A DNA stretch of 64,000 nucleotides from Sporobacter sp963663605 (GCA_963663605.2 CAXXVF010000002.1:1612001-1676000); one strand, 5' to 3'; numbered from the stretch's first letter, positions 16,058-24,906 are shown. Notes: generated by a model not told the origin, from the sequence alone. Program-made: numbers and translations.

Positions 16058-16330
16058 ATGTCAGAAGATAAGCTTGACCAGCCGAACGTAAAAGTCCCCG
16101 AAGGCAAAAACAAAGGCAAAAAGGACAAGAAGAAGCGCAAGAAAAGTATTATCAAGTGGTTCCGCGAACTGAAAAGCGAGCTGAAGAAGGTCGTCTGGCC
16201 GACACCGAAGCAAATCATGAACAACACGATCATCGTTCTTGTCATCATGGCGATTTCCAGCGTTGCCATATGGCTCGTCGATCAGGCCGGCGGATATATT
16301 GTCAACACGCTTATCGCGCTCGGGAGTTAA
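16058..16330 (+). CDS. secE: Preprotein translocase subunit SecE
   Basis: A 90-residue single-span membrane protein of the SecYEG channel. A long Lys-rich N-terminal extension (about 1-30) is followed by the conserved amphipathic helix WFRELKSELKKVVWPTPKQ and one membrane helix at about 56-84. Length and position before nusG are typical of Firmicutes. Confidence 0.95.
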   Translation: MSEDKLDQPNVKVPEGKNKGKKDKKKRKKSIIKWFRELKSELKKVVWPTPKQIMNNTIIVLVIMAISSVAIWLVDQAGGYIVNTLIALGS

Positions 16331-16338
16331 GGACCATT

Positions 16339-16860
16339 ATGTCAGACGAAGCGAAATGGTATGTCGTCCACACATACAGCGGCTATGAGAACGCCGTAGC
16401 GGCAACGATCGAAAAAGCCGCCGAAAACAGAAAAATGCAGGATCTGATTCTCGAGATCAAGATCCCGATGGAAACTGTCACGGAAGTCACAGACTCCCAG
16501 ACCAAAACCGTCGAGCGGAAAGTCTTTCCCGGATACGTGCTCATTAAAATGATCATGACCGACGAAAGCTGGCATCTGGTGCGAAACGTCCGCGGCGTGA
16601 CCGGTTTCGTCGGATCGGCCAACAAGGCCGTCCCGTTAACAGAGGAAGAGATCCAGTCCCTCGGCATCGAGAAGCATGAGATCGTCGTGGGATACGAGAT
16701 CGGCAGCACCGTCAAAGTTACAGACGGACCGCTTGCTGGTTTTCTCGGCACCGTCGACGAGATCGAGACGGACAAGTCCCGCGTGCGCGTCATCGTGTCC
16801 ATGTTCGGGCGCGAAACGCCCGTCGATCTGGATTTCGATCAGGTCGAGGCCGTCAAATAA
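16339..16860 (+). CDS. nusG: Transcription termination/antitermination factor NusG
   Basis: A 173-residue protein with the N-terminal NGN domain (WYVVHTYSGYENAVAATIEK; FPGYVLIKM; VRGVTGFVG) that binds RNA polymerase. The C-terminal KOW domain (VKVTDGPLAGFLGTVDEI) contacts Rho or S10. ATG at 16339 is eight bases after the secE stop. It is followed by a structured 145-bp gap before rplK. Confidence 0.97.
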   Translation: MSDEAKWYVVHTYSGYENAVAATIEKAAENRKMQDLILEIKIPMETVTEVTDSQTKTVERKVFPGYVLIKMIMTDESWHLVRNVRGVTGFVGSANKAVPLTEEEIQSLGIEKHEIVVGYEIGSTVKVTDGPLAGFLGTVDEIETDKSRVRVIVSMFGRETPVDLDFDQVEAVK

Positions 16861-16924
16861 CACAGAAAACAACGTTAAACCGTTTTGCCGGCAAATGCCG
16901 AAATCGGCATGAGATAACCGGCAA

Positions 16925-16981
16925 GTGGGAGGAGCAGCACCGCTCCGCCAAGACACGGCGGCAGCCGCCGCGTGTCACCAC
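16925..16981 (+). promoter_or_regulatory. Structured leader ahead of rplK
   Basis: A closing helix GTGG (16925-16928) with CCAC (16978-16981) can enclose two hairpins: GGAGC/GCTCC (16931-16946) and a long GACACG...CGTGTC stem (16952-16976). A three-way junction in this place could be a ribosomal-protein autoregulatory site, for example for L1. This is a hand-drawn fold. Confidence 0.4.
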
Positions 16982-17005
16982 ATTTTATTCAGGAGGTGCT
17001 CATAA

Positions 17006-17434
17006 GTGGCACAAAAAGTAACAGGAATCATCAAGCTTCAGATTCCCGCCGGCAAAGCGACGCCGGCGCCACCCGTCGGTCCGGCGCTCGGCCAGCACGG
17101 CGTTAATATCGGCTTATTCACAAAGGAATTCAACGAGCGCACAAAAAATGACATGGGCATGACGATCCCCGTCGTTATCACCGTCTATGCCGACAGAAGC
17201 TTTTCCTTCATCACGAAGACGCCCCCCGTTCCAAACCTTTTGAAGAAGGCCTGCAACATCGAAAAGGGCTCGGGCGTCCCCCAGCGCGACAAGGTGGCCA
17301 CGGTCTCAAAAGAAGAGGTCCGCAAGATCGCCGAAATCAAAATGCCCGACTTAAACGCCGCGAGCATCGAAGCCGCCATGAGCATGGTGGCAGGCACCGC
17401 GCGCAGCATGGGCATCGTCGTAACGGAGGAATAG
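17006..17434 (+). CDS. rplK: 50S ribosomal protein L11
   Basis: A 142-residue protein with the L11 N-terminal domain (KLQIPAGKATPAPPVGPALGQHGVNI) and the C-terminal rRNA-binding domain ending AGTARSMGIVV. GTG start after AGGAGGTGC. L11 forms the GTPase-associated centre base. rplA follows after three bases. Confidence 0.97.
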   Translation: MAQKVTGIIKLQIPAGKATPAPPVGPALGQHGVNIGLFTKEFNERTKNDMGMTIPVVITVYADRSFSFITKTPPVPNLLKKACNIEKGSGVPQRDKVATVSKEEVRKIAEIKMPDLNAASIEAAMSMVAGTARSMGIVVTEE

Positions 17435-17437
17435 GCT

Positions 17438-18130
17438 ATGTTCAGAGGAAAAAATTATAAAGAGAGCGTAAAGCTCATTGACAAAACGCAGGCTTACGAA
17501 GCGCCTGATGCTTTTGATCTCGTGATCAAAACATCGAAAGCCAAATTCGACGAGACCGTCGAGCTGCATATCAAGCTCGGTGTCGACTCCCGCCACGCCG
17601 ACCAGCAGGTCCGCGGCGCGATCGTCCTTCCGCACGGGACGGGCAAGACCCGAAAGGTCCTCGTCTTCTGTAAGGAAGAGCGCCAGCAGGAAGCGCTGGA
17701 CGCCGGCGCGGATTTTGTCGGCGCTCAGGATATGGTCGAGAGGATCCAGAAAGAGAATTTCTTCGATTACGACGTCGTCGTCGCCACGCCCGACATGATG
17801 GGCGTCGTCGGCCGCCTCGGTAAGCTCCTCGGCCCGAAAGGCCTCATGCCGACGCCGAAGGCCGGCACGGTCACGCCGAACCTTGCGCAGGCAATTAATG
17901 AAATCAAGGCAGGTAAGATCGAGTACCGTCTGGACAAGACGAACATCATCCACTGCCCCATCGGCAAGGTCTCTTTCGGCGTTGACAAGCTCGTCGACAA
18001 CTACAACACGCTGATCACCGCCGTCATCAAGGCCAAACCGGCCGCCGCAAAGGGTCAATACATCAAAAGCTGCGTCACAGCTTCCACGATGGGCCCCGGC
18101 GTCAAGATCAACGCGCTGAAGCAGATTTAA
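17438..18130 (+). CDS. rplA: 50S ribosomal protein L1
   Basis: A 230-residue L1-stalk protein containing the LGKLLGPKGLMPTPKAGTVT signature region. Length is normal. It is co-transcribed with rplK and ends at a strong terminator. In most bacteria rplJ-rplL follow next; here the next gene is uppP, so those two must lie elsewhere. Confidence 0.97.
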   Translation: MFRGKNYKESVKLIDKTQAYEAPDAFDLVIKTSKAKFDETVELHIKLGVDSRHADQQVRGAIVLPHGTGKTRKVLVFCKEERQQEALDAGADFVGAQDMVERIQKENFFDYDVVVATPDMMGVVGRLGKLLGPKGLMPTPKAGTVTPNLAQAINEIKAGKIEYRLDKTNIIHCPIGKVSFGVDKLVDNYNTLITAVIKAKPAAAKGQYIKSCVTASTMGPGVKINALKQI

Positions 18131-18145
18131 AACACCGGAAAAACG

Positions 18146-18176
18146 CCGGGAGGTACTGGGTACCTCCCGGTTTTTT
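18146..18176 (+). terminator. Terminator after rplA
   Basis: CCGGGAGGTAC, a TGG loop and the complementary arm, then TTTTTT. Confidence 0.9.
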
Positions 18177-18296
18177 ATTTTCTTTCGCTTCAATGTGACA
18201 AAAAAGAAATATTGCCTTTTACGTTTTTTTCTATACTTGTCTTTCAAATAATGGTATTATGATCTTACTATATTTCACTTCAGCCGGGGTACATAT

Positions 18297-19133
18297 ATGC
18301 AACTGATCGAAATAATCAAAGCCGTTATACTGGGCATCATCGAAGGCATCACCGAATGGCTTCCGATCAGCAGCACCGGCCACATGCTGCTGCTGGACGA
18401 ATTTTTAAAACTCAATATGTCCGAAAATTTCAAGAATATGTTTCTCGTCGTCATCCAGCTCGGGGCGATTTTTGCCGTCGTCGTACTTTTCTGGAACAAG
18501 CTCATCCCGTTCGGCAGGCAAAAAACGCCGGAGAGCCGCAAAGAGACGTTTTCTCTGTGGGGGAAGATTATCGTATCCTGTATCCCCGCGGCCGTCGTCG
18601 GGCTTTTATTCAACGACAAGATCGAGGAGCTTTTTTATCACAGCTCAACTGCTTCCGTCATAACGATTGCCGCCGCGCTGATATTTTACGGCGTTATCTT
18701 CATCATCCTTGAAAACAAAAATAGAAACCGCGTCGTCAAAGTCGACAGCATGCCGGCGATCACATACAAAACGGCGATTTTCATCGGGCTGTTCCAGCTG
18801 CTGTCGCTGATTCCGGGTACGTCGCGCTCCGGCTCGACCATCATCGGCGCAATGCTTTTGGGCACGTCACGGACGGTCGCCGCCGAGTTCACGTTCGTTT
18901 TGTCCATACCCGTTATGTTCGGCGCGAGCCTTTTGAAGCTGTATAAATTCGGGCTTCATTTTACGACGCTCGAGGCCGTCGTGCTGCTGACCGGCATGCT
19001 CGTCGCGTTCGCCGTGTCCATGCTTGCAATCCGCTTTTTGATGAACTATGTTAAAAAGCACGACTTCAAGATTTTCGGCTGGTACCGCATCGCTCTGGGC
19101 ACGATTGTGATCGGGTATTTTTTGCTCAAGTAA
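18297..19133 (+). CDS. uppP: Undecaprenyl-diphosphatase
   Basis: A 278-residue polytopic membrane enzyme that dephosphorylates undecaprenyl diphosphate, recycling the wall lipid carrier and giving intrinsic bacitracin tolerance. The two family motifs are GIIEGITEWLPISSTGH near residue 13 and IPGTSRSGSTI in the second half. About eight hydrophobic segments are evident. The ribosome binding site (GGGG) is weak. It is a single gene ending at a bidirectional terminator. The Bce-like locus in this window could act in the same stress. Confidence 0.95.
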   Translation: MQLIEIIKAVILGIIEGITEWLPISSTGHMLLLDEFLKLNMSENFKNMFLVVIQLGAIFAVVVLFWNKLIPFGRQKTPESRKETFSLWGKIIVSCIPAAVVGLLFNDKIEELFYHSSTASVITIAAALIFYGVIFIILENKNRNRVVKVDSMPAITYKTAIFIGLFQLLSLIPGTSRSGSTIIGAMLLGTSRTVAAEFTFVLSIPVMFGASLLKLYKFGLHFTTLEAVVLLTGMLVAFAVSMLAIRFLMNYVKKHDFKIFGWYRIALGTIVIGYFLLK

Positions 19134-19149
19134 CGCTTTCAGATGAAAA

Positions 19150-19176
19150 AACACCGCCATCCGGCGGTGTTTCTTT
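19150..19176. terminator. Bidirectional terminator
   Basis: AACACCGCC/GGCGGTGTT with an ATCC loop between uppP and the convergent UPF0340 gene. T-rich on the plus side and preceded by an A-run that serves the minus side. Confidence 0.8.
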
Positions 19177-19183
19177 CGATAGT

Positions 19184-19735
19184 TTACATCAGCGCGTCAT
19201 CGTAAACGGCGCGGGCACCGCCGACGAACTTGGGACGCGTGCGCGCGGCGTTTAAGGGCGCTTTGCCGATGTGCGTCACAGTAAGCCGAAGCGGAACGGC
19301 CACCTTTTTCAAATGCATACCGATGAGGGTGTTCCCGATGTCGAGCCCGGCGTCGGCGCGTACCGCCTCAACGGCAACGGGGTCTTCCAAACCGCCGTAT
19401 ACAGCCGCCGCGAAAGCGCCGCCCGCTTCCGGCCTCGGAACGGCGTTGACGATCTCAAAACCCGCCGAAGCGGCGCGTTCCATAATAACGGCCCTGTTGA
19501 GATGCTCACAGCACTGTGCTGCCAGAAAAACGCCTTTTTCATTCAGCACCTCGGAGATTCCCTCAAAAACGGCCTGGCCGATTTCCGGGGTCGACAGGCT
19601 CCCGACTTTTTGCCCCATGATCTCGCTCGTGCTGCATCCGACAATCACGAGTTGGCCGGGCTTGATCTTTGTTATCCCGCACAGCTCGCGCGCTGCTTCG
19701 CGGGCCTGATTTTTGATTTCCTCGGACAAAGACAT
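19184..19735 (-). CDS. UPF0340 (TIGR01440) family protein
   Basis: A 183-residue cytoplasmic protein of the YwlG/UPF0340 family of Firmicutes, whose function is unknown. Recognisable segments are VIVGCSTSEIMGQKVGS, AAQCCEHLNRAVIMER, VVP-like NAVPRPEAGGAFA and IGMHLKKVAVPLR. ATG at 19735 follows AAAGGGTG; an ATG eight codons further upstream has no binding site. It stands alone, beside dut on the same strand. Confidence 0.85.
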   Translation of the reverse strand: MSLSEEIKNQAREAARELCGITKIKPGQLVIVGCSTSEIMGQKVGSLSTPEIGQAVFEGISEVLNEKGVFLAAQCCEHLNRAVIMERAASAGFEIVNAVPRPEAGGAFAAAVYGGLEDPVAVEAVRADAGLDIGNTLIGMHLKKVAVPLRLTVTHIGKAPLNAARTRPKFVGGARAVYDDALM

Positions 19736-19786
19736 AAAACGCACCCTTTCGGAAAACATTGATTGAGTTATTTGATAGTATTATAA

Positions 19787-19828
19787 CCGGGACTGTCGGT
19801 TTTGTCGACAGCCCCGGCTTTTTTGTCT
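19787..19828 (+). terminator. Hairpin with T-run between dut and the UPF0340 gene
   Basis: GGGACTGTCG and CGACAGCCCC pair with one mismatch and are followed by CTTTTTT on the plus strand. The T-run faces plus although both flanking genes are minus, so its role is unclear. It may still halt dut transcripts weakly. Confidence 0.4.
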
Positions 19829-19866
19829 TTATATATATTAAGGCAGGTAAAAAGCGCCGCTTTGTT

Positions 19867-20310
19867 TCAGTGGCTTCCGGTCGACCCGAAGCCGCCTTCG
19901 CCCCGGCTCGTCTCGCTGAGCATTTCCGAAACGGCAAAGTCGCACGTTACGACCGGCGTGACGACAAGCTGCGCGATCCGCTCGCCGGGCATGACCGTCC
20001 GCGTTTCGGGCCCGTGGTTGAGGATCGACACGAGCACCTCCCCGCGGTAGTCGCTGTCGATGACGCCGACCTTATTGGCCGGCGCGAGCCCCTTCTTCGT
20101 AGCCAGCCCGCTTCGGGCAAAGACGAGCCCGGCGTGGTTTTCGGGAATCTCGACGGACAGGCCGGTCGGTATGACGACCGTTTCCCCCGGCGCGACCGTA
20201 ACCGCGTCGTCAAGGCAGGCGTACAGGTCCGCGCCCGCCGAAAACGGCGAACCGTATGTCGGCACAGCGGCGTCCGGGCGCAGTTTTTTTACTTTGATCG
20301 TGGCTTTCAT
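19867..20310 (-). CDS. dut: dUTP diphosphatase
   Basis: A 147-residue trimeric dUTPase that removes dUTP and supplies dUMP. All five motifs are visible: AGADLYAC, ARSGLA, GVIDSDYRGEV, GERIAQLVV and the C-terminal RGEGGFGSTG that closes the active site. The ribosome binding site is modest (AAAGAGAG). The minus-strand SLH gene ends 66 bp upstream. Confidence 0.95.
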   Translation of the reverse strand: MKATIKVKKLRPDAAVPTYGSPFSAGADLYACLDDAVTVAPGETVVIPTGLSVEIPENHAGLVFARSGLATKKGLAPANKVGVIDSDYRGEVLVSILNHGPETRTVMPGERIAQLVVTPVVTCDFAVSEMLSETSRGEGGFGSTGSH

Positions 20311-20375
20311 CTCTCTTTACCCCACTTTATCTGAGCCGCCGATTAAATGCGGCTCTGTTTTAACTGTTTCCGCTA

Positions 20376-21617
20376 TTAGGCTTCAATAAATTCCGTAATG
20401 AATCGCTCGAGCATCGTCGCGACCTGCGTGCGCGTGGCCAGCCCGCCGGGGTCGAGCTTCCCGTCCGAACCGGTGATGAGACCCTGTTCGACAGCCCAGC
20501 GCATACCCGTCTGAGCGTAGGACGACACGCTTTCTATATCCGAATAAGATGACAGGTCCTGTCCAAGAAGACCCGTATCAAGCCCTTCAAACTGCGCGTA
20601 CCGGTACAGCATCACGGCGATCTGCTCGCGCGTGATATCCTGATACTGGCCGAACGTGCCGTCGTCATAGCCGTTTACGATCCCGTTTTCCGTCGCCCAC
20701 ACGATATATCCGGACGACCAGCCGTCGTTCACGACATCGGGAAACCCCGTGTCCTGCTCCTGGTCGACCCGGGCGTCCGACAGGCGGCCGATGACGGTCA
20801 CGAACATCGCCCGGTTCATTGCCGCATCCGGAGCAAAGTCGGACTCCGTGACCCCGTTGACGAGCTTTTTGCCCGAGGCGAACATGACCGCGTCGTAATA
20901 CCAGTCTTCCGGCATCACATCTGAAAACCCGTATACCACAAAGTATCCGGGCGCAAATCTCAAAACGGTGGGCATCCCGTTTTCGTAATAGCGCTCTATC
21001 TGAACGGTGTGGCGCACGCCGGCTCCGGTCGAGTCGATGATGATCTCACCGCTGGCGTCGGTCTTGTACGTCATACCGTCCCACGTGACAACTGCCCCGA
21101 CCACAGGGTTTGTCGTCACGACCGTCCGTCCGGCGGTATCCGTAACGGCGTCGTCGCTCGTAAACCGGACAACGCCCTCTGAAAGCATACGGCTGAGATC
21201 CATCTGGGGATTCTGCATAAGCGCTGCGTCGCCGTAATACAATACGATCTCGTCGCCATCGGCAACGGTTGTTTGACTTAAAATATCCACGGCAGCATCG
21301 CCGTTGACGCATATCATCCACCGATCATTAAAAAGGCCGCCGATACTGTTTTCCGCCAAACCGTCCACTGCCGTGACGCGGTCTTCTTCAACTGTTAAAG
21401 CAGGCGCGTCCGGGTCGTTTTGACTGACTGTGACAACGTCCCTGAGCGTTGCCGTCTGCGTATAGTCGACAGCAAGGGCGTTGTTATCGTACAGGTTCCC
21501 GCTCCCTCCCTCTATCCTGAAACTCACCGTCATGCTGTCTGTCCCGGCAGCCTGAGCAAACGCCCCAAGCCCGACAGCCAGTACAATAATCATAAGTATA
21601 AGCGCACTGCGTTTCAT
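20376..21617 (-). CDS. Secreted S-layer-homology protein with DUF4430-like domain
   Basis: A 413-residue exported protein. The signal peptide is about 1-24 (ending FAQAAG). It is followed by a DUF4430-like ubiquitin-roll domain (MTVSFRIEGG; a GLFNDRWMICVNGD segment; VADGDEIVLYYGD), a linker, and three SLH repeats from about residue 230 (FSDVMPEDWYYDAV; FPDVVNDGWSSGYIVWATENGIVNGY; YSDIESVSSYAQTGMRWAVEQGLI). SLH domains anchor proteins to pyruvylated secondary wall polymers. DUF4430 resembles the cobalamin-cap domain of transcobalamins and is often found in clostridial surface proteins. ATG follows AGGAGG. A TTTACA-17-TATAAT promoter gives a leader of roughly 110 bases. Confidence 0.88.
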   Translation of the reverse strand: MKRSALILMIIVLAVGLGAFAQAAGTDSMTVSFRIEGGSGNLYDNNALAVDYTQTATLRDVVTVSQNDPDAPALTVEEDRVTAVDGLAENSIGGLFNDRWMICVNGDAAVDILSQTTVADGDEIVLYYGDAALMQNPQMDLSRMLSEGVVRFTSDDAVTDTAGRTVVTTNPVVGAVVTWDGMTYKTDASGEIIIDSTGAGVRHTVQIERYYENGMPTVLRFAPGYFVVYGFSDVMPEDWYYDAVMFASGKKLVNGVTESDFAPDAAMNRAMFVTVIGRLSDARVDQEQDTGFPDVVNDGWSSGYIVWATENGIVNGYDDGTFGQYQDITREQIAVMLYRYAQFEGLDTGLLGQDLSSYSDIESVSSYAQTGMRWAVEQGLITGSDGKLDPGGLATRTQVATMLERFITEFIEA

Positions 21618-21736
21618 CGTAACCTCCTGTTATCCGTGACGGAAGACGATCATCTGCCGTACCGCACACCAAATGAGACCTCTAACCCCTCGATTATTCG
21701 TTCAGGCTCCAATCTGCGTCTGGTATTACAGGAGAT

Positions 21737-21765
21737 ATTATATCGGATGGATACACAATTGTAAA
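21737..21765 (-). promoter_or_regulatory. Promoter of the SLH protein gene
   Basis: Reading leftward: TTTACA (21765-21760), a 17-base spacer and TATAAT (21742-21737). Confidence 0.65.
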
Positions 21766-21798
21766 CAATTGTTTTCGTTTTGTAATTATTACATAAAA

Positions 21799-21836
21799 AA
21801 GCGAATGACGTCTTGTCATCCGCTTATCGTTTTTTG
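21799..21836. terminator. Bidirectional terminator
   Basis: AAGCGAATGAC/GTCATCCGCTT with one mismatch. T-runs follow on both strands (minus: GCTTTTTTATG), serving the minus-strand hypothetical gene upstream. Confidence 0.6.
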
Positions 21837-21976
21837 TCGATTGCGGTCAAAGAAAAAATCGCTATGATTTAGTGTTGTCCCGGTTACGCACCGCCTTCGG
21901 CAAAAAACTTTATATTAAAGGTTATAATCTTCCCTAGGCGTAAATCTGGTTTTCTGTATACGGAACGCATAAGGTT

Positions 21977-22384
21977 TTACGTGTTGAGTGATATATTATC
22001 CATGCCGTTTTGTTCGAACTCTTCAATATACGCGTCGATACGGCGCGTCAGTTCGCTGAAATTGTCGGGACCGATCGGTTCGAAATCCATATCCCGCCGG
22101 GCCAGTTCCTCGGCCAGGATCTCAAAAAACACGGTATCCTCGTAATCCGCGATCGCCTCGTGGATGCCGCCGTTTTCAAAAGCTGCCGACGGCATGACGC
22201 GGCCTTCATTGATTTCGAAAAGCGTTTTCATGCCCACCCGGGCGCAATAGGCAAAAAGGCGGCTTTCTACATGGTCATAATCTTCAAACCGGTCGGAACC
22301 GCGGGTCGAATTGAGGATCCAATTCCCGATATACACCATATCCAGAAGACGCCTGAATTCTTTCTCAGTCAGTTCGATTTTCAT
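21977..22384 (-). CDS. Hypothetical cytoplasmic protein
   Basis: A 135-residue acidic protein beginning MKIELTEKEFRRLLDMVYIGNWILNS, then a short Tyr/Glu-rich stretch (DYEDTVFFEILAEELARRD) and an amphipathic C-terminus. It is mostly helical by eye, with no signal or membrane segment. I do not recognise a named domain. ATG at 22384 follows GGAGGG with good spacing, and an Arg-rich upstream extension is not supported. It is a single gene with its own terminator. Confidence 0.7.
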   Translation of the reverse strand: MKIELTEKEFRRLLDMVYIGNWILNSTRGSDRFEDYDHVESRLFAYCARVGMKTLFEINEGRVMPSAAFENGGIHEAIADYEDTVFFEILAEELARRDMDFEPIGPDNFSELTRRIDAYIEEFEQNGMDNISLNT

Positions 22385-22727
22385 ATTGGCCCTCCTAACT
22401 ATGGACAGCCGGCGGCGGCGCCGCCTTGACCCTGTCGGATTTGCCCAACAGACAACGGACATGCATCCGTTTTCATATTGGGTTTATATAGTATAGCAAA
22501 CTGTTTATGAAAATTCTACTCATATTCTGAAATTTGACTTGTTTTATTTTTCATAATAGCATATCATATATGGGACTTTTTATCTGCCGGCTGCCATACG
22601 CGCCGGACGCAGGCCGGACGCCGCCTTACAATGGCCATTATGTCCCGGGAGCCGGCCGCGTAAACCGGCATCCTGTAAAGCGTCAAACAGCGTATCCGGC
22701 CCAGATGGATTTGAATGGATAATAATT

Positions 22728-23141
22728 ATGAAGAATGTTTTAATTTCAATAAAAAGCTTCCAGGCCGCCCAGGATACGGACGAAGAGAGCTTCGAGCTCG
22801 TTACGGACGGTGAATATTCCCTAAATGGCGACATAGCCATGTTCAGCTACATGGAAAGTGAATTGACGGGCTTCGCCGGAAAAAAGACCTCCTTCGTCAT
22901 CGAACCCAACCGCGTCATATTGAACCGGGCCGGCGGGACGGGGGGCGAAATGATTTTCAGCGAAGGCAAGAAGCATCATTTCGTCTATGAAACGGCGTAC
23001 GGCTCGCTCACGATGGGTATTGATACCCAGAGCATCAAAAAAGACATGGATGAAAACGGCGGCGACCTTGAGATCCATTATGTCGTCGACGTTGATAACG
23101 TGGTGATGAGCCGCAATGCGTTTAAGATAAATGTAAAATAA
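22728..23141 (+). CDS. DUF1934 (YwiB-like) protein
   Basis: A 137-residue single-domain protein with the predicted beta-barrel (calycin-like) fold of DUF1934. Markers are the opening VLISIKSFQ, the central GYSLN-like GEYSLNGDIAMFSYMESELTG and the late GSLTMGIDTQSI and LEIHYVVDVDN. It lies 14 bp upstream of argS, matching the common ywiB-argS arrangement in Firmicutes, so co-transcription is likely. The function is unknown. Confidence 0.8.
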   Translation: MKNVLISIKSFQAAQDTDEESFELVTDGEYSLNGDIAMFSYMESELTGFAGKKTSFVIEPNRVILNRAGGTGGEMIFSEGKKHHFVYETAYGSLTMGIDTQSIKKDMDENGGDLEIHYVVDVDNVVMSRNAFKINVK

Positions 23142-23155
23142 GGTGGATTGAAAAC

Positions 23156-24853
23156 GTGGCAAATCTGATCGAATCAGCCAAACAGCAGATCGACGAGCTG
23201 ATCCGGACAGCTTATGAAAAAGCTTCGTCCGGCGGCGCGCTGCCGGGCGGCTGCGCCCTTGACGGCGCGGCTGAAATTCCAAAAGACCAGTCAAACGGGG
23301 ACTATGCGGCAACGCATGCCCTCGCCGCTGCGCGCGCCATGAAAATGTCTCCGAAGAAGATCGCAGAGGCGTTTATTAGCCATATGACGCTCGATGACAG
23401 CTATTTTAAAAGCGTTGAGACCGCCGGTCCCGGCTTCATTAATTTCTCTTTATCGGACAAGTGGTTCGAAGAGGTTCTGAAAGCTGTTGAGGCGGAAGGC
23501 GGCGATTACGGCCGTTCGGATTTCGGCGGCGGCGCGCGCGTCATGGTCGAGTTCGTTTCGGCAAATCCGACGGGTCCCATGACGATCGGCAACGCGCGGG
23601 GCGGCGTTTTGGGCGACACCCTGGCGGCCGTTTTGGATATGGCGGGGTACGACGTCAGCCGCGAGTTTTACGTCAATGACGCGGGCAACCAGGTCGAGCT
23701 GTTCGGGAAGTCGATAGAAGCGCGGTATCTGCAGCTGTGCCTGGGCGAAGACGCCGCGGCGTTTCCCGAAAACGGCTACCACGGCGACGACATCAGAGAG
23801 CTTGCGCAGATGATACATGCGCGCGACGGGGACAAGTTCGTCTCGACGGACTCGGACGTGCGTGTCAGGGAATTTATCGCCTTCGGTCTAAAGCACAATA
23901 TCGCGCTCATGCAGAAGCATCTGGAGCGCTACCGCATCCGCTTTGACCGCTGGTTTTTGGAAAGCGAACTCCACGAGAGCGGCTATGTCGCCGAAACGGT
24001 AAAGCTGCTTTCGGATAACGGCTTCACATATGAAAAGGACGGAGCCATCTGGCTTAAAAACACCGAGTTGGGCGCGGACAAGGATGAAGTACTCCTCCGC
24101 TCGAACGGATATTATACCTATTACGCCGTCGACATCGCCTACCACCGCAACAAATTCGTCGAGCGCGGCTTTGACCGCGTCATCGACATCTGGGGCGCCG
24201 ACCATCACGGCCACGCTATACGCTTCAAGGCGACGATGACGTCCCCGGCGCTCGGCATCGACTCCAACCGTCTGGATTTTGTCATTATGCAGATGGTGCG
24301 CCTCGTCCGGGACGGAGAGACGGTCAAGGTCTCCAAACGGACGGGCAAGGCCATCACGCTCAACGATCTGCTCGACGAGATATCCGTCGACGCCTGCCGG
24401 TTCTTCTTCAACGCCAAGCCGGATACGCATCTGGAATTCGACCTTGGGCTGGCCGTCCGGCAGGACAGCGAGAACCCCGTTTATTATGTCCAATACGCGC
24501 ACGCGCGCATCATGAGCCTCATCGCAGCGCTCGCTGAAACCGGGCATGACGTCAAATCTGTCAGTGAGATTGACGTCTCCCTGCTGACAGATCCTACGGA
24601 ACGCGAACTCATCAAGCAGCTGTCGCTCTTAACGGAGGAAATCCGGCTCGCCGCGCGCGATTATGACCCGTCGCGTATCAACCGCTATGCGATTGATCTG
24701 GCCGCCCGCTTCCACCGGTTTTACAACGCCTGCCGTATAAAAGACGCGCCGGAAGACCTTCTTGCCGCCCGACTAAAGCTCGCAGACAGCGTCCGCGCCG
24801 TCATCAAAAACGCTCTTAATATCCTCGGCGTAACGGCGCCCGAAAAGATGTAA
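23156..24853 (+). CDS. argS: Arginyl-tRNA synthetase
   Basis: A 565-residue class I synthetase. It has the N-terminal Add1 domain, then the catalytic Rossmann fold with SANPTGPMTIGNARGG. The HIGH signature is therefore T143-I-G-N146 rather than the usual HxGH or clostridial HMGN. The KMSKS counterpart is KVSKRTGKAI, and a C-terminal anticodon-binding DALR domain ends the protein. GTG start after AAGGTGG, 14 bp after the DUF1934 gene. It is very likely functional because every other landmark is intact, but the lost first His is notable. Confidence 0.95.
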   Translation: MANLIESAKQQIDELIRTAYEKASSGGALPGGCALDGAAEIPKDQSNGDYAATHALAAARAMKMSPKKIAEAFISHMTLDDSYFKSVETAGPGFINFSLSDKWFEEVLKAVEAEGGDYGRSDFGGGARVMVEFVSANPTGPMTIGNARGGVLGDTLAAVLDMAGYDVSREFYVNDAGNQVELFGKSIEARYLQLCLGEDAAAFPENGYHGDDIRELAQMIHARDGDKFVSTDSDVRVREFIAFGLKHNIALMQKHLERYRIRFDRWFLESELHESGYVAETVKLLSDNGFTYEKDGAIWLKNTELGADKDEVLLRSNGYYTYYAVDIAYHRNKFVERGFDRVIDIWGADHHGHAIRFKATMTSPALGIDSNRLDFVIMQMVRLVRDGETVKVSKRTGKAITLNDLLDEISVDACRFFFNAKPDTHLEFDLGLAVRQDSENPVYYVQYAHARIMSLIAALAETGHDVKSVSEIDVSLLTDPTERELIKQLSLLTEEIRLAARDYDPSRINRYAIDLAARFHRFYNACRIKDAPEDLLAARLKLADSVRAVIKNALNILGVTAPEKM

Positions 24854-24877
24854 TCCATACGATAAAAAAAAAGACAA

Positions 24878-24906
24878 AGCCTTCCGGCGAAAACCGGAAG
24901 GCTTTT
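24878..24906. terminator. Terminator after argS
   Basis: AGCCTTCCGG/CCGGAAGGCT with a CGAAAA loop, then TTTT. A long T-run on the minus strand can also serve the convergent gene. Confidence 0.85.

Larger units (their letters stand above)
21618..21976. other. Intergenic region, 359 bp
   Basis: It holds the SLH-gene promoter (21737-21765), the bidirectional hairpin (21799-21830) and AT-rich sequence. No further gene is seen. Confidence 0.6.

Noticed and set aside
17351..18247. A 298-codon frame opposite rplA and the end of rplK
   Set aside because: Antisense to two confidently identified ribosomal protein genes.
20333..20362. Terminator between the SLH gene and dut
   Set aside because: GAGCCGC/GCGGCTC can pair, but there is no T-run on the minus strand, so termination of the SLH transcript there is not supported.
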